A DNA stretch of 64,000 nucleotides from an uncultured Aquimarina sp. (GCA_947489685.1 CANLEM010000006.1:248001-312000), one strand, 5' to 3'. Shown: positions 19,302 to 29,587, counted from the stretch's first letter. Notes: generated from the letters alone by a model not told the origin. Numbers and translations: made by a program.

Positions 19302-19871
19302 TTACTTCCTGATAATTTTTACGGTGCTGTCATTTCCAATTTTAATAATCGAAGAAGGTTTAACACCTTTTTTTTGTAGCGGCAAATTTACGACATAGTC
19401 TACGCCTTCCAAAATGACTTCAGATATTTCTTCAAAGTTTTTTGGCGTAGGCATACCGCTGATATTTGCAGATGTCGAAATGATGGGTCTCTTAAATTTA
19501 CGGATTAGTTTTCCGCAAAAAGGGTCTCTGGCTACTCGTATTGCTAATGTGTTGTCTTCTGCAATAATATTTTCGGCTACTCTAAGTGGTCTATCGTATA
19601 TGATTGTTGTCGGTTTAGAAGCATATTTTAAAATATCATAAGCCACCTCGGGAACTTCTTCCACATACTGTTGTAACATTTTAAAATCACTTACCAAACA
19701 TATCATTGATTTGTTTTCGGCACGTTTTTTTAGTGCAAAAACCTTATCAATGGCTTCTGCATTTGTTGCATCACAACCAATTCCCCATACAGTATCTGTG
19801 GGGTATAAAATGATACCTCCTCTTTTTAAAATTGATATCGTTTTTTCGATTTCTTCTCTATAATCTGTCAT
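19302..19871 (-). CDS. tsaC: L-threonylcarbamoyladenylate synthase (YrdC/Sua5)
   Basis: A 189-residue enzyme forming threonylcarbamoyl-AMP from threonine, bicarbonate and ATP, the first step of t6A37 tRNA modification. It has the YrdC fold: ILYPTDTVWGIGCDATN, the KKRAENKSM segment (KR-rich nucleotide site), LAIRVARDPFC, and ISTSANISGMPTP. It lacks the extra C-terminal Sua5 domain, so it is the short form. It lies between a glycosyltransferase gene (9-base gap) and cca (8-base gap), which implies cotranscription. Confidence 0.94.
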   Translation of the reverse strand: MTDYREEIEKTISILKRGGIILYPTDTVWGIGCDATNAEAIDKVFALKKRAENKSMICLVSDFKMLQQYVEEVPEVAYDILKYASKPTTIIYDRPLRVAENIIAEDNTLAIRVARDPFCGKLIRKFKRPIISTSANISGMPTPKNFEEISEVILEGVDYVVNLPLQKKGVKPSSIIKIGNDSTVKIIRK

Positions 19872-19880
19872 TATTTCCTG

Positions 19881-20813
19881 TTAAATATCAATGATTGCAA
19901 TTTGTTGTTTGTGTTTTAAAGATCTTGTTAATGGTGCCTGAAGGAACAAAGTATAAAACAAAGGCCAATATTTTGGTTTTACTATACTACTAAAGAAATA
20001 ACGTATTTGTAAATAGGTTAGTAGGATGTAGAAAGGTATAATGCCGTAATGTTTTTTGATAACGTATAGCAATGATATTTTTAATTCGGTTTTTATCATA
20101 ACCGATTTCTCTGTACTAGCACCATGATAATGTATAAACATTGCATTTGGAACCAAATAGGCTGATTTGCCAATTTTAGCCAAACGTTTACAGATATCAG
20201 TTTCTTCATAATACAAAAATATATTTGTGTCAAAACCTCCCACGGTATTAAAGTTATCTGCTCTAAAGAACATAAAACTTCCGGCAACAAACTGTGCTCT
20301 TTGCGGATTGGTATATAACCTTTTACGTTTAGGGTATTTTTTAGAATTTACCGTTTCCAAAAATTTTCTTCCAAAAAACTCTCTTTGCAAAGAAGCAAAA
20401 TGATCAATCGTAGGAAGAATTTTTTTGTCTTGTGTAAACGATTGCGGTGCGCAAACCCCGGCATCTGTATTTTGATCCATAAAATCTTTAAGGACAGTAA
20501 GGCAGTCACTCTCAAGTATGGTGTCATTATTAATAAAAGCCAAGTATTTTCCTGTGGCTTTTTGTGCTCCTATCATATTACCGCTGCCAAAACCTGTATT
20601 GATATTGCTTCTAATCAATTCAATAGGTGTGCTTGTGGATATAGAATCGATGTATTTTTTTAATGTGAGGTAACTATCTTTTTTTGAGCCATTATCAACA
20701 ATAAAATATTCACAGGATAATTTGGGTGAGGTATACTGCAAAAGTGATTTTATGCAATTAATAGTATAATCAGCAGAATTATAATTGATGATAATAATCG
20801 AAATATCTGTCAT
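19881..20813 (-). CDS. Family 2 glycosyltransferase (rhamnosyltransferase-like)
   Basis: A 310-residue GT2 enzyme. The GT-A fold starts at once with ISIIIINYNSADYTINCIKSL; the nucleotide-sugar metal motif is in AFINNDTILE, and the acceptor-side motif FLYYEETDICKRLAKIG is typical of the WcaA/rhamnosyltransferase-like group. The C-terminal 60 residues are hydrophobic and may touch the membrane. It probably adds a sugar to LPS or another surface glycan. The start lies only 2 bases after the stop of the preceding glycosyltransferase. Confidence 0.88.
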   Translation of the reverse strand: MTDISIIIINYNSADYTINCIKSLLQYTSPKLSCEYFIVDNGSKKDSYLTLKKYIDSISTSTPIELIRSNINTGFGSGNMIGAQKATGKYLAFINNDTILESDCLTVLKDFMDQNTDAGVCAPQSFTQDKKILPTIDHFASLQREFFGRKFLETVNSKKYPKRKRLYTNPQRAQFVAGSFMFFRADNFNTVGGFDTNIFLYYEETDICKRLAKIGKSAYLVPNAMFIHYHGASTEKSVMIKTELKISLLYVIKKHYGIIPFYILLTYLQIRYFFSSIVKPKYWPLFYTLFLQAPLTRSLKHKQQIAIIDI

Positions 20814-20815
20814 GA

Positions 20816-21619
20816 TTAATTTTTTAGATATTGATCCACGCCATTTTCAATATAAGTAACTTTCTTTTCGGTAGTTTCTTTTTCGATAATTTCATTGATA
20901 TGAATATGACTTTTATCTTGTTCTGGATGATAAATATGATAAACTATACCTTTAAATTTTAATCTTTTTCCTTTGATTCCGATATTAATTAAACGTTGTA
21001 TCATTTCGCTATCATCAATTCCCCAACCAGTTAATGATTCATTAAAACCATTAACTTTTAAGAAATCTTCTCTCCAAAAAGACATATTACACCCTCGTAA
21101 CTTTGGTGATCTTTTGTCTTCTTTTTGGTATCTGTTTGCCAAAAAGGGAATACGTAACGTACGTCCTCTTTTTTTTATGCCTTTGGATAGGAAATGAAAA
21201 TGAGTCTGTTTTTTCGAAAAAAGAGTTTTTAAATACTCCTCTTGTATATTGACCCTACTACCATATAGATAGGTTTTTTTTTCGGCCATAGAAAGATGGT
21301 CTTTGATAAAATCTTTGTGCATGATAATATCACCATCGATCTCTACTATATACTCATATTTGGCACTGGCAATTGCTTTATTCATAATTGCCGGTTTCTG
21401 ATTCTTGTTATCCTCATGCCAGATGTGATATAATGGCACAGGAAAATCCTTTTGCATTCTTTTAATCAAAGCAGCCGTATCATCACGAGAACCGTCATCA
21501 GCAATGATTACTTCATCGGGGAAATGTGTTTGATTTTTAATACTTAAAAGTAGTAGTTCTAGGGCTTCTGGCCAGTTATATGTAGGTGTAACCAAAGAAC
21601 ATTTTGGATATGCTGTCAT
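20816..21619 (-). CDS. Family 2 glycosyltransferase with a GT7-like C-terminal segment
   Basis: A 267-residue GT2 enzyme: CSLVTPTYNWPEALELLLLS at the start, IIADDGSRDDT, VEIDGDIIMHKDF with the DxD metal site, and GFNESLTGWGIDDSEMIQRL, the galactosyltransferase-type (GT7 C-terminal) motif found in chondroitin-polymerase-like enzymes. First gene of the run GT2-GT2-tsaC-cca-ctaA. Probable substrate: a UDP-sugar added to a surface glycan. It is divergent from the SAM methyltransferase gene, with about 145 bases between the starts. Confidence 0.88.
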   Translation of the reverse strand: MTAYPKCSLVTPTYNWPEALELLLLSIKNQTHFPDEVIIADDGSRDDTAALIKRMQKDFPVPLYHIWHEDNKNQKPAIMNKAIASAKYEYIVEIDGDIIMHKDFIKDHLSMAEKKTYLYGSRVNIQEEYLKTLFSKKQTHFHFLSKGIKKRGRTLRIPFLANRYQKEDKRSPKLRGCNMSFWREDFLKVNGFNESLTGWGIDDSEMIQRLINIGIKGKRLKFKGIVYHIYHPEQDKSHIHINEIIEKETTEKKVTYIENGVDQYLKN

Positions 21620-21716
21620 TTAAAATAATTTGTTTTGCAAAGTAACGGATTTTTCGGGATAAGAATCTGATAGTAAAATTAATAATTGATGATTCTATAT
21701 GCTCTGTTGATAAATC

Positions 21717-21749
21717 TGTGTCATAGTGCTCTTTATTTGAATATATTTG
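21717..21749 (+). promoter_or_regulatory. Probable promoter of the methyltransferase/kinase pair
   Basis: TTG at 21717-21719 and TATATTTG at 21742-21749 are separated by 22 bases, matching the Bacteroidota consensus. The ATG follows at 21765, so the leader would be only about ten bases. Confidence 0.55.
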
Positions 21750-21764
21750 TAAAAATTACAGCGC

Positions 21765-22412
21765 ATGGATTACGAGCACAAACCTGAAGGGTATTATGAT
21801 AATATCCGACATGAAATGATTAAATATCTTCCTGATAACCCTAAGAAAATTATTGATATAGGATGCGGAAATGGAGCTTTTGCTAATATGCTTAAAGAAA
21901 AAACAGGAGCTGAGGCATGGGGGATAGAATATATGGATGATGAAGCTCAAATAGCAAAAGAGAAATTGTACAAGGTGTTTTCTGGTAAATGCGAAGATTA
22001 TCTGGATGAGCTACCTGATGGTTATTTTGATGTTGTATATTTTAATGATGTCCTAGAACATTTGGTAGATCCTTATATGGTATTAGAGAAGGTGAAACAT
22101 AAGCTCGCTTCTGGTGGGGTTGTTATAAGTTCTATTCCTAATGTAAGATACTACGGTACTTTTTTAAAAGTGTTATTTAAGAAAGAATGGAAATATGAAG
22201 GCCATGGAGTTATGGATAAAACACATCTCAGATTTTTTACAGGAAAAAGTATACGTAGAATGTATGAGGAGTTGGGGTATTCTGTTCTTACTCATGAAGG
22301 AATAAATAGGAGTAAATCTATTCGACCATATTTATATAATATCCCTGTATTGTTTACGCATTTAGATATAAGATACCCGCAATACGCAACTGTAGCTACA
22401 TTTAAAAATTAG
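21765..22412 (+). CDS. Class I SAM-dependent methyltransferase
   Basis: A 215-residue methyltransferase of the Methyltransf_23 type. SAM motif I is IIDIGCGNGAFANML (about 29-43); the later motif YFDVVYFNDVLEHLVDP is typical of enzymes acting on sugars, quinones or lipids. No signal peptide. The Kdo-kinase-like gene starts 10 bases after its stop, so the pair is an operon, and glycosyltransferases lie on both sides. Methylation of a surface glycan is therefore the most plausible role, by context only. Confidence 0.85.
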   Translation: MDYEHKPEGYYDNIRHEMIKYLPDNPKKIIDIGCGNGAFANMLKEKTGAEAWGIEYMDDEAQIAKEKLYKVFSGKCEDYLDELPDGYFDVVYFNDVLEHLVDPYMVLEKVKHKLASGGVVISSIPNVRYYGTFLKVLFKKEWKYEGHGVMDKTHLRFFTGKSIRRMYEELGYSVLTHEGINRSKSIRPYLYNIPVLFTHLDIRYPQYATVATFKN

Positions 22413-22422
22413 TACTTCTATA

Positions 22423-23220
22423 ATGCAAAATAATTTTGTAATACATCCCGACTATAATACTATTCAAGATAAAGTTAAATCGGCGATCATAAATTTTGAT
22501 GATTATAAAGAAACCCTAGGTGATCCTGGGCGTAATGTGATTAAAATTGTAGATGTTGATGGTAAAAAATATACTATCAAATCATTTAAAGTGCCTAATG
22601 TAATTAATCAAGTTGTATATCGGTTTTTTAGAAAATCAAAGGCTCAACGATCGTATGAGTATGCGAATAAGTTGTTAAGTTGTGGGATTAATACTCCTTT
22701 TCCTGTGGCCTATGAATTAAATACTACGATTCTTTTGTTTAAGAAAAGTTATTATGTGAGCGCACTAGAAGATTGTGATTTAACCTATAGAGAGTTGACT
22801 ACCGATTTTGATATTGTTGATCACGAAGCTATACTTAGAGCATTTACTCGATTTACCTATGAATTACATGAAAATGGGGTGAATTTTTTGGATCACTCTC
22901 CGGGAAACACGCTTATAAAAAGAGAAAAAGATGGATACAAATTTTCTTTGGTTGATTTAAACCGAATGGAATTTGGAGCGATGGATTTTGAGACTAGGAT
23001 TAAAAATTTTGCGAAACTCACTATACACGAATCTATGGTAAGGATTATGAGTAATGAGTATGCGAAATGTACTGGCAAAGATGAACAAACTATATTTGAT
23101 TTAATGTGGCAGTATACCAAAGAGTTTCAATATCGATATTATCGAAAAATAAGAATCAAAAAACGCATCTTTTTCTGGAAAAAGAAATACAAGACTATTT
23201 CTTCTGAGTCCCCGATTTAG
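22423..23220 (+). CDS. Lipopolysaccharide (Kdo) kinase-like protein
   Basis: A 265-residue protein of the KdkA/InaA kinase-like family, which phosphorylates Kdo in the LPS inner core. Candidate catalytic residues are K53 (YTIKSFK), D157 and N162 in FLDHSPGNTLI, and D178 in SLVDLNRMEFG, the last corresponding to the DFG Asp. The basic C-terminus (KIRIKKRIFFWKKK) could bind phospholipid. It is cotranscribed with the methyltransferase. Its last 26 bases overlap the 3' end of the convergent glycosyltransferase gene. Confidence 0.82.
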   Translation: MQNNFVIHPDYNTIQDKVKSAIINFDDYKETLGDPGRNVIKIVDVDGKKYTIKSFKVPNVINQVVYRFFRKSKAQRSYEYANKLLSCGINTPFPVAYELNTTILLFKKSYYVSALEDCDLTYRELTTDFDIVDHEAILRAFTRFTYELHENGVNFLDHSPGNTLIKREKDGYKFSLVDLNRMEFGAMDFETRIKNFAKLTIHESMVRIMSNEYAKCTGKDEQTIFDLMWQYTKEFQYRYYRKIRIKKRIFFWKKKYKTISSESPI

Positions 23221-23962
23221 CCAACTCTCTTAATTTGATATATTTCAAGAATGTGAGATTTGCGGTCTGAATACAAATAATAAAACCATTTAATCCGTCT
23301 AGAAAACCTAATCTTAAAAAATAAGCCTTAAAAAAAGCCCAGGTAGGATTGAATAGAATTTTCCAGAGTGACGCTTTTTTCCCAAGTTCTAAATACGATT
23401 GAGCAGATATAGTAGAGAATTTTTCTATTTGAGTGTTATAAGCACTATATGTAGGATAGTTCCAATGAAGAATATCTCCTTTTAGCTTGCCACAGTTTTT
23501 TGGATTGTAAAGCTTGTAAGAGTCATGAGGGTTAATTCCTTTCCATTCTCCTTTACCTTTTACAAAAGCTCTCAGTTTCTTATCAGGATACCAGTCAGAA
23601 TGGTTAATCCATTGTCCGCAAAAATTATTATAGCGATTCATAAAATACCCTTCATGAGTCCAATTGGATTTAAGTTTGATTAATGATTTTTGTAACTCTG
23701 GTGATAAGGCTTCATCTCCATCCAAAGAAATAATATGATCATAAGTAGCTTGATCGATGGCAAAATTCTTTTGCTCTTTATAACCAAGAAACTTCTGTTT
23801 TACAAATTTCACATTGTATTTACTACAAATTTCTTCGGTGGCATCGGTAGAAAAAGAATCTACAACAACAATTTCATCAACAACCCCTTGTAATGATGCC
23901 AGGCAAGTTTCAATTTTTCTTTCTTCGTTAAACGTTATAATAACTCCAGAGAGCTTAACCAT
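23195..23962 (-). CDS. Family 2 glycosyltransferase (WaaE/KdtX-like)
   Basis: A 255-residue GT2 enzyme: LSGVIITFNEERKIETCLAS at the start, EIVVVDSFSTDATEEIC, ISLDGDEALSPELQ as the metal motif, and a C-terminal WAFFKAYFLRLGFLDGLNGF. This matches LPS-core beta-glycosyltransferases of the WaaE/KdtX type, which add a hexose to the inner core. Together with the neighbouring Kdo-kinase-like and GT9 genes it supports an LPS-core role. Convergent with, and overlapping by 26 bases, the kinase-like gene. Confidence 0.88.
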   Translation of the reverse strand: MVKLSGVIITFNEERKIETCLASLQGVVDEIVVVDSFSTDATEEICSKYNVKFVKQKFLGYKEQKNFAIDQATYDHIISLDGDEALSPELQKSLIKLKSNWTHEGYFMNRYNNFCGQWINHSDWYPDKKLRAFVKGKGEWKGINPHDSYKLYNPKNCGKLKGDILHWNYPTYSAYNTQIEKFSTISAQSYLELGKKASLWKILFNPTWAFFKAYFLRLGFLDGLNGFIICIQTANLTFLKYIKLRELAKSGTQKK

Positions 23963-24104
23963 AGCAGGTTGTTTTGTCTTTAAATTAGATTACCGCGACA
24001 AAAGTAACTAATTTTTATAGTAACTTTAGAGGTAATGCAAATTTGATTAATGATTTTGTGTGATAACCAGAGTTATCAAATTATGTGCCAACAGCTACAA
24101 AAAA

Positions 24105-25169
24105 CTATTCGAAATTTTGAGTTAAAAATCCTCGTAGTTTGCGAATAATAGATTCTGCAGAAAACTGTTGATATAATTCTAAAGATTGATCTTTCATTTT
24201 TTTTGGAGAACTGTCACCATATAATTCTGGTTTTATATCTGCAAGATGAATAGAATTATGATCTATTCCGTCCTCAAACATATTCCAGTCTTTTTTTATA
24301 ATCCAAGGTGAAAAAATAGTAAAAGTGGATAAGTCTAATGCTTTAGCCATATTTACTGCACCACCTTCATTTCCAATTAGAGCATTACAACAGGATAAAA
24401 TCGCTATAAAACCTCTTAAACTTTTTGCGTATACATTAAAATGAATACGTTGTTGGGTTCTTGGAAGTGTTAGATCGTATATAGCTTTCGCATCTTTTTC
24501 TTGATCAGGCATATAATTAAACAAGATGTTCGCTTCGGTAGTATTTGCTATTTCATCAATAACTTTGGCCATGTAATCAAAAGGAAGCGTCTTTATTTTT
24601 TCACTACCCAAAACACTAATCATAATCAATGATTCTTTGGTGTTGATCCCATTAGATTCTAAAAACTCTTTTGCCTTTGCTTTTTCTTCTTGGTCAAGAA
24701 ATATCTTTGGTTTAACGATTTCTGAGGCAATACGATGTTCAGGAAGAACTAAACGTAACCTATTCTCGATTGCAGTACTCGCATTGGTTAAAGGGATTGC
24801 TTTTCTGTAAACTACTTCGGTATACAAAAATTGAGTATACCATTTATAAAAAGAGATACGTTTTGGAGCTCTAGAAAATAAAGTGATTAAGTTACTTTCT
24901 AATTTTCCAAAAGCATCAATTACAAGGTTATACTTTTCTTTATGTATTCGTTTTAGAAATAAATAAAAGGCTTTTTTGCTATCTCGATATTCCTGTTTAA
25001 ACTCTATAACATTATCAAAAAACGGATTGTTTTTAATAACGGGTTTGGTATTCGAGTATACTAAGTAATCAATAGTAGCATCAGGATGTTCTTTACGTAG
25101 GGTTTCGCAAATAACTGTACTGGCAAGTACATCACCAATCATTTTTTGCTGAATAACTAAGATTCTCAT
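24105..25169 (-). CDS. Family 9 glycosyltransferase (heptosyltransferase-like)
   Basis: A 354-residue GT-B enzyme of the ADP-heptose:LPS heptosyltransferase family. It opens MRILVIQQKMIGDVLAST, the usual GT9 start with the G-D motif, and has the donor-site motif IGNEGGAVNMAKAL with FTIFSPW after it. Whether the donor is ADP-heptose or another sugar cannot be read from sequence. It lies between dapD (separated by a terminator) and the WaaE-like gene on the same strand. Confidence 0.88.
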   Translation of the reverse strand: MRILVIQQKMIGDVLASTVICETLRKEHPDATIDYLVYSNTKPVIKNNPFFDNVIEFKQEYRDSKKAFYLFLKRIHKEKYNLVIDAFGKLESNLITLFSRAPKRISFYKWYTQFLYTEVVYRKAIPLTNASTAIENRLRLVLPEHRIASEIVKPKIFLDQEEKAKAKEFLESNGINTKESLIMISVLGSEKIKTLPFDYMAKVIDEIANTTEANILFNYMPDQEKDAKAIYDLTLPRTQQRIHFNVYAKSLRGFIAILSCCNALIGNEGGAVNMAKALDLSTFTIFSPWIIKKDWNMFEDGIDHNSIHLADIKPELYGDSSPKKMKDQSLELYQQFSAESIIRKLRGFLTQNFE

Positions 25170-25193
25170 ATATTATTTACTATCAATTAAAAC

Positions 25194-25228
25194 AATTGAG
25201 TTTACCTGGTACAAAGGTAAACTCAATT
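25194..25228 (-). terminator. Terminator of dapD
   Basis: AATTGAGTTTACCT pairs with AGGTAAACTCAATT across a seven-base loop. It lies about 12 bases past the dapD stop on the minus strand and is followed there by GTTTTAATT. Confidence 0.65.
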
Positions 25229-25240
25229 TTTACTCTAAAC

Positions 25241-26056
25241 TTAAACGGCAACATCGTATTCACGAAGTGCATCATTTAAGGAAGTTTTCTTATCTGTACT
25301 TTCTTTGCGTTTTCCAATAATTAATGCACAGGGTACATTGTATTCTCCTGCCGCGAATTTCTTTGTGTAACTTCCTGGTATAACTACAGATCCAGCAGGG
25401 ACTACTCCTTTTCTTTCTATTGGCGTGTCACCAGTTACATCAATAATTTTTGTAGATGCTGTTAGTACTACGTTAGCACCAAGTACAGCTTCTTTTTCTA
25501 CTCGTACACCTTCTACAACGATACAACGCGATCCTATAAAAGCATTATCTTCAATAATTACAGGAGCGGCCTGTAAAGGTTCTAAAACTCCACCAATCCC
25601 AACACCACCACTAAGATGTACATTTTTACCAATTTGAGCACAACTACCTACTGTTGCCCAGGTATCTACCATAGTTCCTTTGTCTACATAAGCACCTATG
25701 TTTACATAACTCGGCATTAAAATAGTACCAGGAGATATATATGCTCCGTGACGAGCAACGGCATTAGGTACAACTCGAATACCTTTAGCTTCGTATCCTT
25801 TTTTTAACGGAATTTTGTCGTGGTATTCAAATATACCCGCCTCTAGGGTTTCCATTTTTTGAATAGGGAAGTATAATACTACTCCTTTTTTCACCCATTC
25901 ATTTACTTGCCATCCACCTTCTACAGGTTCTGCTACTCTTAGTGCACCTGCATCTAATAAACTAACAACTTCTCGTATGGCACTTTGAGTTGATGATTCT
26001 TTTAAAAGCTCTCTATTATCCCAGGCTTTTTCTATGGTCTCTTTTAGTTGGTTCAT
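25241..26056 (-). CDS. dapD: Tetrahydrodipicolinate N-succinyltransferase
   Basis: A 271-residue acyltransferase converting tetrahydrodipicolinate plus succinyl-CoA to the N-succinyl intermediate of the lysine/DAP pathway. After a helical N-terminus (about 1-100) comes a left-handed beta-helix with hexapeptide repeats (VPNAVARHGAYISPGTIL, then VDTWATVGSCAQIGKNVHLS), ending in SVVIPGSYTKKF. Length is the family norm. It is monocistronic as far as seen, divergent from ruvX and closed by a hairpin. lysA lies at the left edge of the window. Confidence 0.97.
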   Translation of the reverse strand: MNQLKETIEKAWDNRELLKESSTQSAIREVVSLLDAGALRVAEPVEGGWQVNEWVKKGVVLYFPIQKMETLEAGIFEYHDKIPLKKGYEAKGIRVVPNAVARHGAYISPGTILMPSYVNIGAYVDKGTMVDTWATVGSCAQIGKNVHLSGGVGIGGVLEPLQAAPVIIEDNAFIGSRCIVVEGVRVEKEAVLGANVVLTASTKIIDVTGDTPIERKGVVPAGSVVIPGSYTKKFAAGEYNVPCALIIGKRKESTDKKTSLNDALREYDVAV

Positions 26057-26160
26057 CGATTAAAAATTTTCGTAAAGATAATAGCTTCATTCGAAAAATA
26101 TACGGATAAACCATATTTTAGGAAACCATTAATAAATAGGGTCTTTTTATAATAAAATCA

Positions 26161-26168
26161 TATTTTTG
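26161..26168 (+). promoter_or_regulatory. Probable -7 box of ruvX
   Basis: TATTTTTG followed by C is an exact TAnnTTTG match, 13 bases before the ATG at 26182. No TTG was found at the proper upstream distance. Confidence 0.45.
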
Positions 26169-26181
26169 CACAAAAAAATAA

Positions 26182-26592
26182 ATGGCGCGTATTTTGGCAA
26201 TAGATTATGGAGGGAAAAGATGTGGTATTGCTGTTACTGACGAATCTCAGATAATTGCCTCAGGTTTAACAACGGTGCATACAAAAGACTTGTTATTGTG
26301 GCTAAAGGATTATGTGTCTAAAGAAGAAGTAGAACTTTTTATAGTAGGAGAACCAAAAAGAATGCATGGAGAACCTTCTGAAAGTGAAAAACTGATAAAA
26401 CCATTTTTAGAAAAACTAAATAAAGAACTTCCTGATATTCCGGTAAAGAGAATTGATGAACGTTTTACTTCTAAAATGGCATTTGATACCATGATAGCAA
26501 GCGGAATTTCTAAAAAGAAAAGAAGAGATAAAGCGTTGGTAGATCAAATAAGCGCGACGATTATACTACAGGATTATTTGTATAATCGATAA
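26182..26592 (+). CDS. ruvX: Holliday junction resolvase-like RNase H-fold nuclease (YqgF)
   Basis: A 136-residue RNase H-fold protein. ILAIDYGGKRCGIAVTD at 4-20 supplies the first catalytic Asp; FIVGEPKRM supplies the Glu; IDERFTS and KRRDKALVDQISA supply the later acidic residue. In Escherichia coli the homologue is needed for 16S pre-rRNA 5' processing, and Holliday-junction resolution is the older proposal. It starts the run ruvX-def on the plus strand; def follows after 26 bases. Confidence 0.92.
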   Translation: MARILAIDYGGKRCGIAVTDESQIIASGLTTVHTKDLLLWLKDYVSKEEVELFIVGEPKRMHGEPSESEKLIKPFLEKLNKELPDIPVKRIDERFTSKMAFDTMIASGISKKKRRDKALVDQISATIILQDYLYNR

Positions 26593-26618
26593 ACTAATTA
26601 AAACAAGTAATAAGAAAT

Positions 26619-27209
26619 ATGATTTTTCCCATTGTAGCCTACGGTGATCCTGTATTGAAGAAAAAAGCTAAAGATATAAGCAAAGAGTACCCTAAACTTT
26701 CTGAGCTTATCGAAAATATGTTCGAAACTATGTATAATGCACATGGTGTTGGATTAGCGGCTCCTCAGATAGGACTTCCAATTCGATTATTTGTTATCGA
26801 TGCAGAACCATTTTCTGAGGATGAAGAATTATCAGAAGAAGAAATCAATCAATTAAAAGGTTTTAAAAAAGTTTTTATTAATGCGACTATTCTTGAAGAA
26901 AAGGATGAAGAATGGGCATTTACTGAAGGGTGCTTAAGTATCCCGGATATTCGAGAAGATGTTTTTCGTAATGAAACGATCAAAATCAAATATTTTGATG
27001 AAAATTTTGAAGAGCATATCGAAACTTATAACGGTCTGGCAGCTAGGGTGATTCAGCATGAGTATGATCACATCGAAGGGATTTTATTTACGGATAAATT
27101 ATCCAGTCTTAAAAAACGCTTGATAAAAGGAAAACTAGCAAATATTTCGAAAGGAAAAGTTAATGCCGATTACAGAATGCGATTTCCATTAGCAAAAAAA
27201 GGAAGATAA
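26619..27209 (+). CDS. def: Peptide deformylase
   Basis: A 196-residue metalloenzyme that removes the formyl group from nascent proteins. All three motifs are present: GVGLAAPQIG, EGCLSIPDI with the metal-binding Cys, and QHEYDHIEG with the two His and catalytic Glu. An acidic insert (EPFSEDEELSEEEINQ) between motifs 1 and 2 is usual for Bacteroidota deformylases. Cotranscribed with ruvX, by spacing. Confidence 0.97.
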   Translation: MIFPIVAYGDPVLKKKAKDISKEYPKLSELIENMFETMYNAHGVGLAAPQIGLPIRLFVIDAEPFSEDEELSEEEINQLKGFKKVFINATILEEKDEEWAFTEGCLSIPDIREDVFRNETIKIKYFDENFEEHIETYNGLAARVIQHEYDHIEGILFTDKLSSLKKRLIKGKLANISKGKVNADYRMRFPLAKKGR

Positions 27210-27230
27210 CTAATTTTATACATGGCAATG

Positions 27231-27262
27231 TTTGATTTTTTAAAACGAACTATAGATATTTG
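27231..27262 (+). promoter_or_regulatory. Probable promoter of the DUF5606 gene
   Basis: TTTG at 27231-27234 and GATATTTG at 27255-27262 are 20 bases apart, so the -33 is perfect and the -7 has one mismatch. The position supports the ATG at 27284 as the start; the TTG at 27260 would overlap the -7 box. Confidence 0.5.
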
Positions 27263-27283
27263 CCAACCTTGAAAATACAATAT

Positions 27284-27706
27284 ATGAGTTTAGATAAAAT
27301 ATTAGCAATTTCAGGAAAACCTGGTTTGTACGAATTGAAAACACAAACCCGAAGTGGTTTTTTGGCAGAATCTTTATTAGATGGAAAAAGATTATCTGTA
27401 AGCATAAGACATAATGTTAGTGTGCTTAGCGAAATTGCAATCTATACATTCACTGAAGAGGTTCCTCTTAGAGAGATTTTTAAAAAAATCCAGGAAAAAG
27501 AGAATGGAGAACAAGCAATTAGCCATAAAGAATCAAAAGCTAAATTAGAAGCGTATTTTAGTGAAGTGCTTCCTGATTATGATGAGGATAGAGTATATGC
27601 CAGCGATATGAAAAAAGTGATTCAATGGTATAATATTTTGCAATCAAAAGGTATAACAGATTTCTCTGAGCCCGAAGAAAGTAAAGTTTCAGAAGAAGAG
27701 GAATAG
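27284..27706 (+). CDS. DUF5606 domain protein
   Basis: A 140-residue soluble protein typical of Flavobacteriia. MSLDKILAISGKPGLYELKTQ is the conserved start; this domain (about 1-50) looks like a small beta-barrel. After it come a helical part (FSEVLPDYDEDRVYASDMKK) and an acidic tail ending in EEEE. Function unknown. The start is placed at the ATG at 27284, inside an open frame that begins upstream, because the promoter overlaps the longer version. A terminator separates it from pyrG. Confidence 0.82.
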   Translation: MSLDKILAISGKPGLYELKTQTRSGFLAESLLDGKRLSVSIRHNVSVLSEIAIYTFTEEVPLREIFKKIQEKENGEQAISHKESKAKLEAYFSEVLPDYDEDRVYASDMKKVIQWYNILQSKGITDFSEPEESKVSEEEE

Positions 27707-27722
27707 TATATAAACAAAGTAT

Positions 27723-27757
27723 AAGCAAATCCTGCCTTTTGGCAGGATTTGCTTTTT
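27723..27757 (+). terminator. Terminator after the DUF5606 gene
   Basis: AAGCAAATCCTGCC pairs perfectly with GGCAGGATTTGCTT around a TTTT loop and ends in a T run. Confidence 0.88.
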
Positions 27758-27852
27758 ATAAAAATTCGATTTCATCTTTTATTTGTTAATGGAATATGAA
27801 TAAGTTCATAAATATTGCGTGATTTTCAGTGCAACGTTTCGGTACTTCTTTG

Positions 27853-27860
27853 TATTTTTG
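27853..27860 (+). promoter_or_regulatory. Probable -7 box of pyrG
   Basis: TATTTTTG followed by CGC is an exact TAnnTTTG match, 39 bases before the pyrG ATG. The -33 element is not clear. Confidence 0.45.
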
Positions 27861-27881
27861 CGCAAAATTTAAGCACAATAG

Positions 27882-29543
<1,662 letters not shown>

Positions 29544-29587
29544 TTGGCGAGGTAATTGACATCAACAATAAATAATATAAAACCGTT

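Noticed and set aside
29556..29578. TTGACA and TAATAT, a sigma70-like promoter before yidC
   Set aside because: The spacing is only 11 bases and the phylum uses a different consensus.
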